Assembly: GCF_040954645.1 (NCBI RefSeq)
Contig: NC_092805.1
Span: 16,146,741 to 16,210,740, forward strand
Direction of reading: 5' to 3'
Source of the DNA: Diabrotica undecimpunctata
Taxonomy: Eukaryota; Arthropoda; Insecta; Coleoptera; Chrysomelidae
Length of the DNA: 64,000 nucleotides
Part shown: positions 33,392 to 43,799 of the stretch, piece after piece
Layout: every line of letters starts with the position of its first letter
How positions within the stretch are numbered: position 1 is the stretch's first letter
Notes under the pieces: model-generated
Database searches by the model: none
Told to the model about the DNA's origin: nothing
Seen by the model: only the letters and a program-made list of their open reading frames with translations
Translations under genes and position numbers: made by a program

Positions 33392-34390
33392 ACGACTTCT
33401 CTTTTCCCTGATACAACTTTTTTAGCAGCTATAATATTATATATTATATAAAATAAGTTCGGATCAAGTGTTCTTTCAAATTTCAAATAAATATTCTATT
33501 TACTTCAAGATCAATTTTTAACTTTCTTTTTTTTTAATTATTTCTGAATTATCATAACCAGTATTGGTTGTAAAGAAAAACTTTTCTGGTACTTTTTGCT
33601 CACTTATTAAAAAAAAGTATAATTTTACATATTTTTTTTGTCGAGTGAGCTTATTTTATTCATACTCTACAAATTTATGTTTTCCTGTTATTTGTAGCTA
33701 TAAATTTCGCTAAACCTTCCTACAGAAAGCTCTTCTTGCGTTTCTGCCTACGAGTTCAAAACGCATTAAAAATTGAAGCGACCATTAGAAAGAGAAATAA
33801 TAATCGACCAGTGAATTTACGATCACAGATTCAAAATTTATTATCAATTTCATTACCTTAATAGTAGCATATTTCACTTAAGAAAAATGGAGTCTGTGAC
33901 GGCAAAAAGATATCTTGTAATAACAGGTTGTAAATTAGTAGTATAACTCTCTCAGTGTTGCCTATAAAACAAGAAAAGCTACAAGCACGATTTAGATGTT
34001 CCATTACGATATTTTGACTCGATGAAGAATTGCTCTTATTTGAGAATAATACGTTTTTATTATACGATGACGAGCAAAACTACGAACTAAGGAAATCTTT
34101 CGAAGTGATACAGTCTAGAAAAGTCTACAAAAGTGAGTGTTTATGGGAATTTTGAATAATCTAGCAAGTCTTTTAGGTAATATATACCTATAGAAAGGAA
34201 ACTTTATACTATACTATACAAACACTATATAAATGTAAATATCGTATTCTCAAGAAATTGAAAAGAAATGATCGAAAATTAATTAAGGAATCATTACTTT
34301 AAACATTATTCTAAAATCTTTTAATTACTAAGTTAATGAAATTAATGAATTTAAAAATGGTTGCACCTTGAGGACATGTAATAAAATTTA
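33392..34390. other. non-coding stretch
   Basis: Between piggyBac and hAT; nothing recognised. Confidence 0.3.
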
Positions 34391-34398
34391 GTGATCAC

Positions 34399-36621
34399 TA
34401 AAGCTCGGATTTATAGGCAACAAAAATTGAAGAAAAGGCGCCTATATAGGCAAAGATTTTTATTAAAAAAGGCAGGAATATTAAAATTTAGGCAAAATAT
34501 AGGCAATAAAGGAATATAAATTATTATTTATTGTACAAAGTGAATTAACGTAATATTAACTTAAGGCAGGTATATTTACACATCATAATCATAACATTAG
34601 TATAAATAAACTAGTAACTAAATAACTGTAAATTAATAATTAAACATTGTAACCACTTAAAATTTTATCATTAATAGAAACAACTAAATGTTTTTCAATA
34701 TTTTCGGTCATAAAACTATGTCTTCGATCACTTAAAATTAATTTGTACATTGAAAACGAACGATCGACATCGACAGATGTAATTGGAGCATATTTCAGAG
34801 CGGATAATAAATCTGGCATAATTTGAAATTCCTCGGAAAATGTCCCATTCAAAACTTTAGCAACATTAGATAAAAACGAAAAACCTTCATTGTTGTCGAA
34901 AACATATTTCATTTTTTTTTAAATTAATTGACCGTTACTTCCAGGTGCCGATTTAATTTTTGTCTTTATATTATCTATTAATTTTACTGACTCACATAAA
35001 TTTATCTCTTGTTTTTCTAATAATGTAATTGTGGTAACTATTAATTTATAATTGTCATTGATATAAGCGAGTTCCTGTTTCAATTTGGGATTTTTTAATA
35101 TTTTTTTTTGCTTCTCGAATGGCTTCGGAAATATCATCATCAAATTCTGACATAACTAATTCTATTTCATTGCAGTGTTCAAAGTAAACAAAAACTGCTT
35201 CTAGCCAGGTTCCCCACCTTGTAATTACTGGTTTAGGTGGCAAAGGGACACCGAGAAGTCTTTCTTTATATATTTGCACCCTCAACGGAGCCTTTACAAA
35301 AACTTTTTTCATAAAATTTATAAAATTATTTACCAACGGAAACAGATTTCTTATTTCTTCAGCAATTCTATTTACCCCGTGGGCTACACAAGTGCAATGA
35401 ATTAAATTAGGATAAAAAATCTTTAAATTAACAGCAGCTTTTAACATATATCCCGCAGCATCTGAAAGCGTTAAAACTATTTTATTCACTGGTATAGCGT
35501 TGGGTAAAAAGAGGTTTGTTAAACTATCTTGTATAAATCGACTTATTGTTAAATTGTTTGTTTTTTCCAATTCTTTAACGGCAACTAATTAAGGTTTTCT
35601 CGCAAAGTTTTCGTTCAAAATTCCAATCATTAAATTAGCTATATACCTGCCGCATACATCTGTCGTTTCATCCACAATAATATACAAAAAATTGCCCTCT
35701 AACTCCCGCTTAATTTTTGAAATACATTCCACATAAAATTTTTCCACAGTATGTTTTCTCAATGTACTCTCGTCCGGTAAGGATTTATTAAGATATTTTT
35801 CGAAAAAGCATTTAAAACTAGGGTTAATAACTTTATATAGAGGAATGTTGGATGCAATCATCATCTGGCATAAATCAAATTTAAATGCGTCTTCCTCCTT
35901 TTTTTTGAACTGCTTAAACTATCCCGCAGAGATATTTGGGCTAACTTAGAAGAATTTAATTTTTCCAAATTACGTTTATGAAGTGGGGTTCCATAATACT
36001 GGTCAATAAAGTACTTTTTTCTACTTGAAATCTGAGAATTAAAAAAAAATAATTAGAATCCTAAAACCGCTTTAGAATTTAGTTATGTTGTGGGACGAGA
36101 CAAAAAGAGAAAAAATAAAACTTACCGATTTGCCGCATGGTTTACAAAATGCTCCATCTCCTTCTAGAGAAAGTTCCGAATAAGGTGCGATCCATAGCCT
36201 TAATTTAGATGTCATCTTTTTACACAAATGTCTATAATAACGCGTTTTAAAACGTGTTCTTTGCTTTTCGGTATACGGTAAACTAGGATATAGCAATTTG
36301 TGACTAAACTCTGATACAGTAACCGACTGTACAACTGATAGTGATAATTAACTAATAAAGCTTAGGGATTTCCAAATAGTTAACCCTCAAGTCTCGATCA
36401 GGTACATTTTCCTAGAAATCTGTTATATAAACAAACCAGTGATATTTTATTATTGACCCAAAATTTTATTATAGAATGGTTTAGTAATAGAATAATATCA
36501 TGGGTAGTACCATGAAATTTTAAAAAAGGCACAAATAGGCGGAATTTACGAAAAAAGGCAAAAAGTGCAAAAAACAATAATAATAGGCAAAAAAGGCATT
36601 TTGCCTATAATCCGAGCTTTA
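34399..36621 (-). mobile_element. hAT element, copy 1 (complete ends)
   Basis: Terminal inverted repeats TAAAGCTCGGATTTATAGGC (left) and, reversed, TAAAGCTCGGATTATAGGCA (right). Exact 8-bp duplication GTGATCAC at 34391-34398 and 36622-36629, the hAT length and the nTnnnnAn pattern. Many AGGCA motifs near both ends (subterminal repeats). Length 2223 bp. Carries a minus-strand transposase gene with one intron, broken. A second copy of almost the same length is at 43800-46023. Confidence 0.95.
34640..36296 (-). pseudogene. hAT transposase, copy 1, two exons, broken
   Basis: Exon 1 (from 36296 or upstream to 36126) has LRLWIAPYSELSLEGDGAFC and KPCGKS; a GTAAGT donor follows. The 94-bp intron (36125-36032) ends CTCAG. 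Exon 2 begins ISSRKKYFIDQYYGTPLHKR in the same frame, so Cys-x2-Cys and the His pair of a BED zinc finger are divided between exons. Then VDETTDVCGRYIANLMIGIL (first catalytic Asp region), NKIVLTLSDAAGYMLKA, PNLIHCTCVAHGVNRIAEEI, VITRWGTWLEA, and the dimerisation block KYAPITSVDVDRSFSMYKLI. Damage: stop in KP*LVAVKE (35592), a frameshift in the A/T run near 35895, another near 35105, and a break near 34915. Confidence 0.88.
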
Positions 36622-36629
36622 GTGATCAC

Positions 36630-37793
36630 CATATTTTTTTTTTAACTAAACGCTAATAACATTTAAATACAGGTGAGAAAAACAGACAAATATATACATA
36701 TAAATTAATCAGAAATAGTTTGACCGTACTTATAATATGAATAGTCCTTTGTCACAAAGAAAAATAAAGTATGAAAATGTTATAAATCACTGACAACGGG
36801 ATTTAGTGTCTCTACTTGTAAAACTCTCGGCTTTTGGGTCGAATAAAAGAAAATAATAAAATGTGTCCAAGTTCATATTGGCACGTGTCTGAGAGGTATG
36901 TTCTCAGGTAAGTATGCAGTAGTTGTTATGGACTGGCGCCAATAAACAATTCGGCGGTTATGTCAACAGAAACGCACACAGTGTTACAGGTAATACAGCG
37001 GCAGAACGGTATCAACTATAGACGGTATTGAATATATGGCCGTAGGATGCAACTAATCGGTGGCAGAATGTAACTAAAAGTTGTAAGCGGTACTGAATAT
37101 ACGGCAGTAATTGGTGGTAGTAGAAATATAAAGTATGAGGTATTATGTATTATGTGTGAAGGTAAACAGAAGTGACATCAAGTCTATAATTTAAAAAAAC
37201 CGAAATTAGTGGTACATTTACAAGACAGAATCTGAATAAACGACTTACTGCCAAGTTAACCTGCTTAACTCGAAGGCTGGTACACAAATAAAGTAATAGT
37301 TTTCGAAATACGTATAAGAGCTTAAATTTTCTCTAAAGAGGGGATTTTCTTTTGGCCCATCCGAGATTGGCCCTAATTATACTTTAGAATTGAGGGGCGA
37401 CTCGGGTGAAAGGGACTAAATTGATTTTCGGACGATTTTTAGAAAGCCAGAGAATTATACCTGTTCTTAGAAGTGCAGGGTTAGTGGAGAGACAAAACAC
37501 ACAAGCTATTGAGTTGATTCTGAGAAGGGAAAGGGTCATAAGACATATATATATATAAGCCATAACTTCTCTAAAGAACAGTAAGTAATTCTGGTAAACA
37601 ATATATGACCTAATTCCATAACATCGACAAAATAGACAGTAATATAGCTCCAACAACTTGTAAGAAAACTTTTAATAAATGGAAAAAGTTGTAATAGTCG
37701 TTGACATCTTTCATTGAGGAGACGACGTGATGTCTAAAGAAGATACCACTGGCACCAACATTTATCTGACTTGCAATATGTATTAACATAAAT
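36630..37793. other. non-coding stretch with imperfect local repeats
   Basis: At 36990-37130 a unit with GGTA(T/C)TGAATATA(T/C)GGC(C/A)GTA appears twice. No supported gene; open frames at 37384-37840 on the minus strand look accidental. Confidence 0.35.
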
Positions 37794-37797
37794 ATAT

Positions 37798-38079
37798 TGT
37801 TATGAACATGCTTTCGGTATGGCCCAGGTAACGGTTGCATTGCATCTCTAATACTCTTCGAGAAGCTTCGCGATGTATCGAGCGCGAGAGGAAATAACCG
37901 GTCACGTAGGCGAATTAGAGGTGGGACTACGCCAGAATATTCTCGAACATAATACTTTTGGTATATATAGGTAACAATGTTAGAAGTAGAATTAGTTGAT
38001 AAGAGAGTACCGAACTGTAAACTATAAATAAATATATTTATATAAATTCGAACCGCTCGTTTTATTTAATCTCGCTACA
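37798..38079 (+). mobile_element. solo LTR, Ty3/gypsy-like
   Basis: Starts TGTTATGAACATGC and ends ATCTCGCTACA, with ATAT on both sides (37794-37797, 38080-38083) as a 4-bp target duplication. TATATATAG near 37962 and AATAAA near 38026 are spaced as promoter and polyadenylation signals of an LTR. The ending resembles insect Ty3/gypsy LTRs. No internal gag/pol and no second LTR nearby, so it is a solo LTR left by recombination. The family call is from LTR style only. Orientation from TATA and AATAAA. Confidence 0.7.
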
Positions 38080-38451
38080 ATATTATAATTTAAAGAATAG
38101 TTGATTTTACGGCAAATTTACATTGACAATATTTCTATGGTCATATTATAGTCTTAAATGTCGTTGGTCTATTATAACACTTAATTATAATAGTAGCTGA
38201 GTCAATGCGGGGTATAAAAAATGAAGCAATCTTAATGACATCATTTTTAGAATTATTCATATTATGATGCTTTAAATTGTTTGACCTTAATGATTAGTCC
38301 AACAACCTCTTGAAAATAATGGTCCGTTGATCTTTCTACTTTTTATAAAGAGGAAATTATTCAATTAAATTTTATGTTTATTGTTTATTCATATATTCAA
38401 CTATTATTTTAATATTATACGTGTAATAATAGATGTCTTTTTTGTTTTCAG

Positions 38452-38529
38452 AGATCAGAAAACGTTGATTTGTCCTTAAGCATACCGCAATCAAATTTCC
38501 AATCGAACGGATACGACATGGGCGATCAG
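38452..38529 (+). CDS. candidate host-gene internal exon (78 bp), gene unknown
   Basis: Preceded by GATGTCTTTTTTGTTTTCAG and followed by GTGAGT after CAG, both near-consensus splice sites. Length 78 = 26 codons. One frame is open throughout (RSENVDLSLSIPQSN... ending GYDMGDQ); the other two + frames hit stops. The composition is Ser/Asn/Gln-rich but varied, with no transposon motif. Phase 0 in and out, matching the phase-0 exit of the exon candidate at 5740-5807. I cannot name the protein. It lies between a solo LTR and a LINE, as expected for a small exon in a transposon-filled gene. Confidence 0.6.
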
Positions 38530-38714
38530 GTGAGTTTTATAAAAACTAAATAAAGAAAATAAATAGACACATAGTAATTTTAGTTTTTCGAATCTCTCTG
38601 GTAAACAAAACAAATTATTTACTTAATGGTGTCTAAATATAAAGATGTTACCACTTAATATTCCATAATGCTAAAAAGAACTAAATTTTCACAATAACTA
38701 CGAAAAATATGCCT
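38530..38714. other. putative intron sequence
   Basis: Short AT-rich stretch between the exon donor and an RTE-D insertion. Confidence 0.3.
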
Positions 38715-40047
38715 ATAATAGAGAACATTCAATAAATATGATAGATCTGTTATGGACACGAATAATATGCATGAAAATTCAACAGTTTATAACATCAAGA
38801 AAAGGAAAAGGAAATCTCACAAGAATGTGGCAAGATTATATAGAGAAAAAAACAGTTACGGTTGGAATCTATTCAACCCAAACAAAATTACCACCTACCA
38901 CTGAAGAGGTTGCCCAAGCCATTAAAAAGTTTAAAAATAATAAAGCACCAGGAACTGATCAAATTTGTAATGAGCTCTACAAGAATGGTGGCGATGCCCT
39001 GGTACAAGCACTTCATAAACTTTTACTTCTTGTCTGATAAAATGAGACAGAGGTATAACCCTGTTAACAACTGCTTACAAAATACTAGCATATATTCTCT
39101 ACGAACGGCTACAAGTTTACACAGTTGGCATAGTTGAAAATTACCAGGTCGGATTTACTCCAGAAAAATCAACAATTGACCAGATTCATCCAATGAGACA
39201 GATCCTCGAAAAAACATTAGAATTTAACATTAAAATCCATTATCTATTTGTCGACTTCAAGGCCGCATACGACAGTGTCAAGAGAACAGTCTAACTTAAA
39301 AGCTAGCGTTAGGATACAGGGGGAAAATTCTCGATCCTTTAAGATAAATGATAGACTCAGACAAGGTGATGCCCTTGTGCTTGCCTGCTATTTAACATTG
39401 CCTTGGAAGAGGCAGTCCAAGACACACGAATTAGAAACAACGGTACTATTTGCTGGTACAAATGATGATCGCTGATGATTTGATCGATACAAATCTTAGC
39501 ATACGTCGATGATATTGACATAATAGGGCAAGCGAGATGTTGAGCAATATTTCCTAGAATTGAAAACGGCGGCGAAACTGGTCGGTCTATTTATAAACGA
39601 AGATAAAACCAAGTACATGTTGGTTACTGAGGATTCTATAGCTAATGAGGAAGCATTTGGAAGTCATATCTTTGAACGTCTTGATAGCTTCACATACCTT
39701 GACTTGCTAGTGACTACTACCAATAAAACAAGCGAAGAAATTAAAAGACGAATAAACCTTACAAATAGGGCATATTCAAACTTACTCAAGAAATATTTAA
39801 AAAAACCAAAATTTTTATCTACAAAACACTGCTGAGGCCGATCCTCACATACGGGGCGGAAACATGGACTCTAACGCAGAAGGATGAGAGACTTCTGGGA
39901 ATATTCGACCGTAAGATACTCAGCAAAATATTTGGAGCTATAACCTATCAAGGGCAGTGGCGCGATCAAGATTTTATTTCGAATTATACCCACTCTTTAA
40001 TGAACCAGATCCACAGAGGATTGTCGAGCCAAAGATGATGATGATGA
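38715..40047 (+). pseudogene. RTE-D LINE, 5'-truncated, degenerate
   Basis: Spacer and RT start: LPPTTEEVAQAIKKFKNNKA, PGTDQICNELYKNGGDALVQ, then frame changes, LTTAYKILA, VGIVENYQVGFTPEKSTIDQ, YLFVDFKAAYDSVKR (motif A), then RTV and a stop, RLRQGDALVLACYLTLPWKR (motif B), an active-site region destroyed by indels near 39470-39520, VGLFINEDKTKYMLVTEDS, FERLDSFTYLDLLVTTTNKT, SEEIKRRINLTNRAYSNLLK, LTYGAETWTL and a (GAT)n tail at 40033-40047. Same family as 25403-26309. No endonuclease. Confidence 0.82.
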
Positions 40048-40061
40048 CTACAGGAAAAATA

Positions 40062-40200
40062 AAAATGGTGATCATTGATTTTGAGAAAGCGCATGACTGC
40101 GTACTTCGAGAGGTTCTGTGATATAGAAGATACTGATAAATTTTATATGAACGTTGAATTGCACCAGAGCTCATTGTTTGTTATTTATTCGTTTTATGTG
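40062..40200 (+). pseudogene. BovB/RTE-like reverse transcriptase scrap
   Basis: KMVIIDFEKAHDCVLREVL (motif A of BovB-like RTs, usually MVFIDLEKAYDxVPREVL) and, after about 50 bp, VELHQSSLFVIYSFYV (VGLHQGSALSPYLFxLVMDV). The intervening residues are deleted and both ends of the element are missing. Unusual for LINEs, which normally keep their 3' end. Confidence 0.5.
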
Positions 40201-40556
40201 TTGAATCATATAATAGGGTATTCTGAAACTGTTTTCTTGTGACATGTTTAAGTTAAATAGTGTATTTATCTGGAATTAAACCATTATATTCACCTGTAAT
40301 TGTTAATTAATTGGCGCTTTGTTAAAGCCAATTCGATAGGTGACTTACTTGGTCTTGATTTTGTTGGCAAATAGCCGTGTTTTGAAATTTTGAGGGTACT
40401 GTACAATTAATTGTGGTTTAATCCTATACAAATGCAATATTTGACATTATAGAGGAATTTTTTAGTCCGAGAATTGTAGAGTTTGCGACCCATAGACTCC
40501 CTACGAGCTTTCTATGAAGGTTATTCCTGGATGATACTTTTTGCTTTGTTTTTTTG

Positions 40557-41158
40557 AATGATGTTTATATGTAAGTGTTCTATCCAGTACTATTCCGAGA
40601 TCTTTTGGACGGGATATGTTTTCTAGAGTAATTCCCCTCCACTATACTTTCATCGGTTTGGCGGTTTGTGACGCTGTTTAAAAATTGAAATGCGGCAATT
40701 TGTGTTTTAAGACATTATTATCGTATAATTCGGACCTGCCTACGAGTAAATCTATCAACGAATCCGTTAAAAAGACAAGATTAAGCACATCTTCGCAGAT
40801 TACCGCTTGGTCACACGAAACTTAGTTGTATCATCGCTAAGTACCTTCATACGCTTTAAAAAATGATGTTTATATGTAAGTGTTCTGTCCAGTTCTATTC
40901 CAAAATCTTTTGGACGGGATGTGTTTTCTAGAGTCATTCCCCGCCACTATATTTTTAGCTGGCAATTTGCAACGCTGTTTTAAAATTGAAACGCGGCAAT
41001 TTGAGTTTTAAAACATTATTGTCGTATAATTCGGACCTGCCTACGAGTAAACCTATCAATGAATCCGTTACAAAGACAAGATCAAGCACATCTTTGCAGA
41101 TTACCGCTTGGTCACACGAAACTTAGTTGTATCATCGCTAAGTACCTTCATATACTTT
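40557..41158 (-). pseudogene. 305-bp tandem duplication of a jockey-like LINE scrap
   Basis: Two adjacent copies (40557-40861 and 40862-41158), about 90 percent alike, beginning AATGATGTTTATATGTAAGT. On the minus strand each carries a decayed GxTLENxxRPKDxGIxLDRTLT then YKHH, the KYLGVxLDRTLxxKxH thumb block of jockey-like LINEs. The copies are older than the microsatellites but were duplicated as a block after the LINE was already truncated. Confidence 0.65.
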
Positions 41159-41239
41159 GTCGCCCAAATATATTTAAAAGTTACGTTTTACTAATTGTAT
41201 ATTTAACATTTTATTTAGGTCTCCTTTTTCAAAATTTTT

Positions 41240-42505
41240 TTGGAGATGGGAAATATTTTTCCCACCTCCTAAACAGCATATTTTTATACTTAAAAAGTAA
41301 TAACAGGCTAGTTACATATAATTATTTTATTGAAAAAAAAAACATTCATATAAATAATTTACTTTCCATAAAAGCTCCTAAAACAAATATAAATTCACAA
41401 AGGTACCTGGTATGAAGAACATACATATTTGGTTCTTTTTTGCTGATTTAGTGCTGCGGAGCCTACACCTTTTATAATTTTTATCTTTATTTGACATATG
41501 ATGATTACCGACATCAGTCAATCTAATTTCTTCTGGAACTACTCGCTTGTTTGATAGGAATAATACAGGTATATTACTCTTTCTTATTACTTCTTTGATT
41601 CAGGTCTTGTGAAGCATATAAATTCGTCTATTCTACAAACATTTGTAGAGTTTCTTTACCACAAATCTATAAAAACTGAGTTATTCCTCCGTCGTGTTAT
41701 GAAAACTGAAAATGGCTTTTCAGAGTTGTCAATCAAGTCAATCTGTTCACTAAAAATGTAATCAGTTTTCTGACTTCATATATGTTTTGTATTATTAGTC
41801 TCTTCTTGGGACTGAACAACATATTCTGGGGATAAATTAGGCAGTACAATTTCATCTGCCATATCACCATTACTTGCGCAACATCTTCTAATATTTTCAG
41901 AGATTGGGAAATCCAGAAATTCCATTTCTTGTTCGCTGTCGTCATCACAGTCTTGATCGGAAATAATTTCATTGTCGGGTAGGCTGTATAAGTAGTTTAT
42001 AATAGTCCCCACACGTTGAAGATTATCCAAATTCTACATAACTGTCAGAAATTTGCTGATTAGTTGATGGCAGAAACAGATACAGTGGAAAATATATTTC
42101 CCGCTTAAAAATTATACATGAACATTTTAGACAGTGGGAATTATGTTTCCCACTAATATATCCCATTATAAACTTCTCAAAACAGCTAAATTGATTTTAT
42201 AAACAAATAATCATAATAAAAAACTATAATATTACATAATTTATACAAAATAAACTTTATTACATAATTCTTAATCTGCTAATTTAATTCTCACAAACCT
42301 GCACAAAACAAACAGTAAATTGATGAAAAAAACCCAACTGTTACTTAAACCTTAATTAATATCTGTACAAATATCATATCTAACAATGTAGTATACTTTA
42401 ACAATATTTGGTAAGATGGCAGGACTGATACTGTTTTGAAATTCTAATTCCTATCGCTTATAAAACGAATATTTGATGGTGGGAATTTATTTTCCCACCG
42501 TCTAT
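41240..42505 (-). pseudogene. piggyBac-like element with internal deletion and hairpin repeats
   Basis: Minus strand: 42030-41776 gives an acidic N-terminus (SLPDNEIISDQDCDDDSEQE), and 41600-41410 gives VVPEEIRLTDVGNHHMSNKD and NYKRCRLRSTKSAKKNQICM, like the Cys-rich C-terminal domain of piggyBac transposases (VRxDGxxHxxx...RCRxC). The whole DDE domain between them is missing. Hairpin motifs GGGAAATATTTTTCCCACC (41247), GGTGGGAATTTATTTTCCCA (42478) and two variants at 42088 and 42130 lie at both ends, probably terminal and subterminal repeats. Confidence 0.55.
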
Positions 42506-42509
42506 ATTA

Positions 42510-43791
42510 AATAATCAAACAAATTAGTCCAAAAATCAATCAATGTGATATTATATAGAATAATAGGAAAGGGATATGTCTCACAGTTGGTTTACGAAGA
42601 GACTAATGTAATGATTTTTTTATCATGTGTTTTGCTTTGTGTTCTGATTTGTCTTTTTATTTTTTTTATCGTTTTCTTTTGAAGTAGATTTTTTACCTAT
42701 TATTTCAACTTATAACACTTTTCTACTTGTTAATGACTAAGAAATGATAATTTAATCAAAAACTCATTATGTCAATTCTTCTTTATACCAATTTTGATGT
42801 AATAAATCAAGAAAATATGATTTAGCGACAGTTTTTGGAAGTTAACTCGTTTATCTAGATGATATTATTCATAGTTTTTAATTTTTTACTTTACAAACAG
42901 TTAGTTCAAGTAAGTTTTTGGTTATTCTAAGTGATGTTCTCAGTTTTGAAGAAGATTTAGATGTACTAAAAACTATAACTACTTCTAGTAAACTTTTTGC
43001 AGACAAATTAAAACTAAGATGACTCAAATATGTATACATGGCCAACACGTACTTCATTAATATTGAATGTAAAAAATAAAATAAATACGATAGCAAAAGA
43101 ACGAATGAAAATATGCACAGAATCAATAATATGCAGTTTTTTCTAAAGACTAATAAACATCTCTAATCATTGACAAAAATATTACAAAAGAAATCTGCCT
43201 TGGAGTGGTGATTATACTTGATAAATCATGTGAATATTTGTTTGGTATAGTTACGTCTATCTATTTTCTATTAAGAAAGCGATCCAATATTGCCTTGTGA
43301 ACAATAATGATTACTTTTTGCTTATCCCCGACTTCCTCTCGGGAATGCTGGGTGGAAGAGGAAAGACTCAGTTCCCCGAAACGTAGTCGAATCGCGTCGC
43401 AAACGCCACACTTCGGTGACCTCGACAACTAACTATAATAGAGTTGCGCTGAATACTCGTTCCCGTAATTTATTTGGCAGCTAAGAAATATGGCCCATAA
43501 CTTCGTATGAAAATAAAGAAGAATTATTTGGACATTATAAATCAGCTCTTACTCATTTTTATTGCTTTTCTTCTTCCCTTGAGGATTTATTATAGTCGCG
43601 GCTAATTAATACTCGATTTTAAAATGAATTCTCTGTTTTTCTATTGGGTTTTAAAAGGATAAACTTAATTTATGGTAGCTCCGGATTATTGGGAACAATG
43701 CTACAAATTACAAATTTATATTCTTTGAAAACATGGAACTGAAGTTTAAAAAATATTAGATTGAATGTTGCAATTTCGACTCATTTTATCT
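42510..43791. other. non-coding stretch
   Basis: A GC-richer patch at 43320-43450 stands out but matches nothing I know. The minus open frame at 42878-43126 is hydrophobic and probably accidental. Confidence 0.3.
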
Positions 43792-43799
43792 GTAATTAC

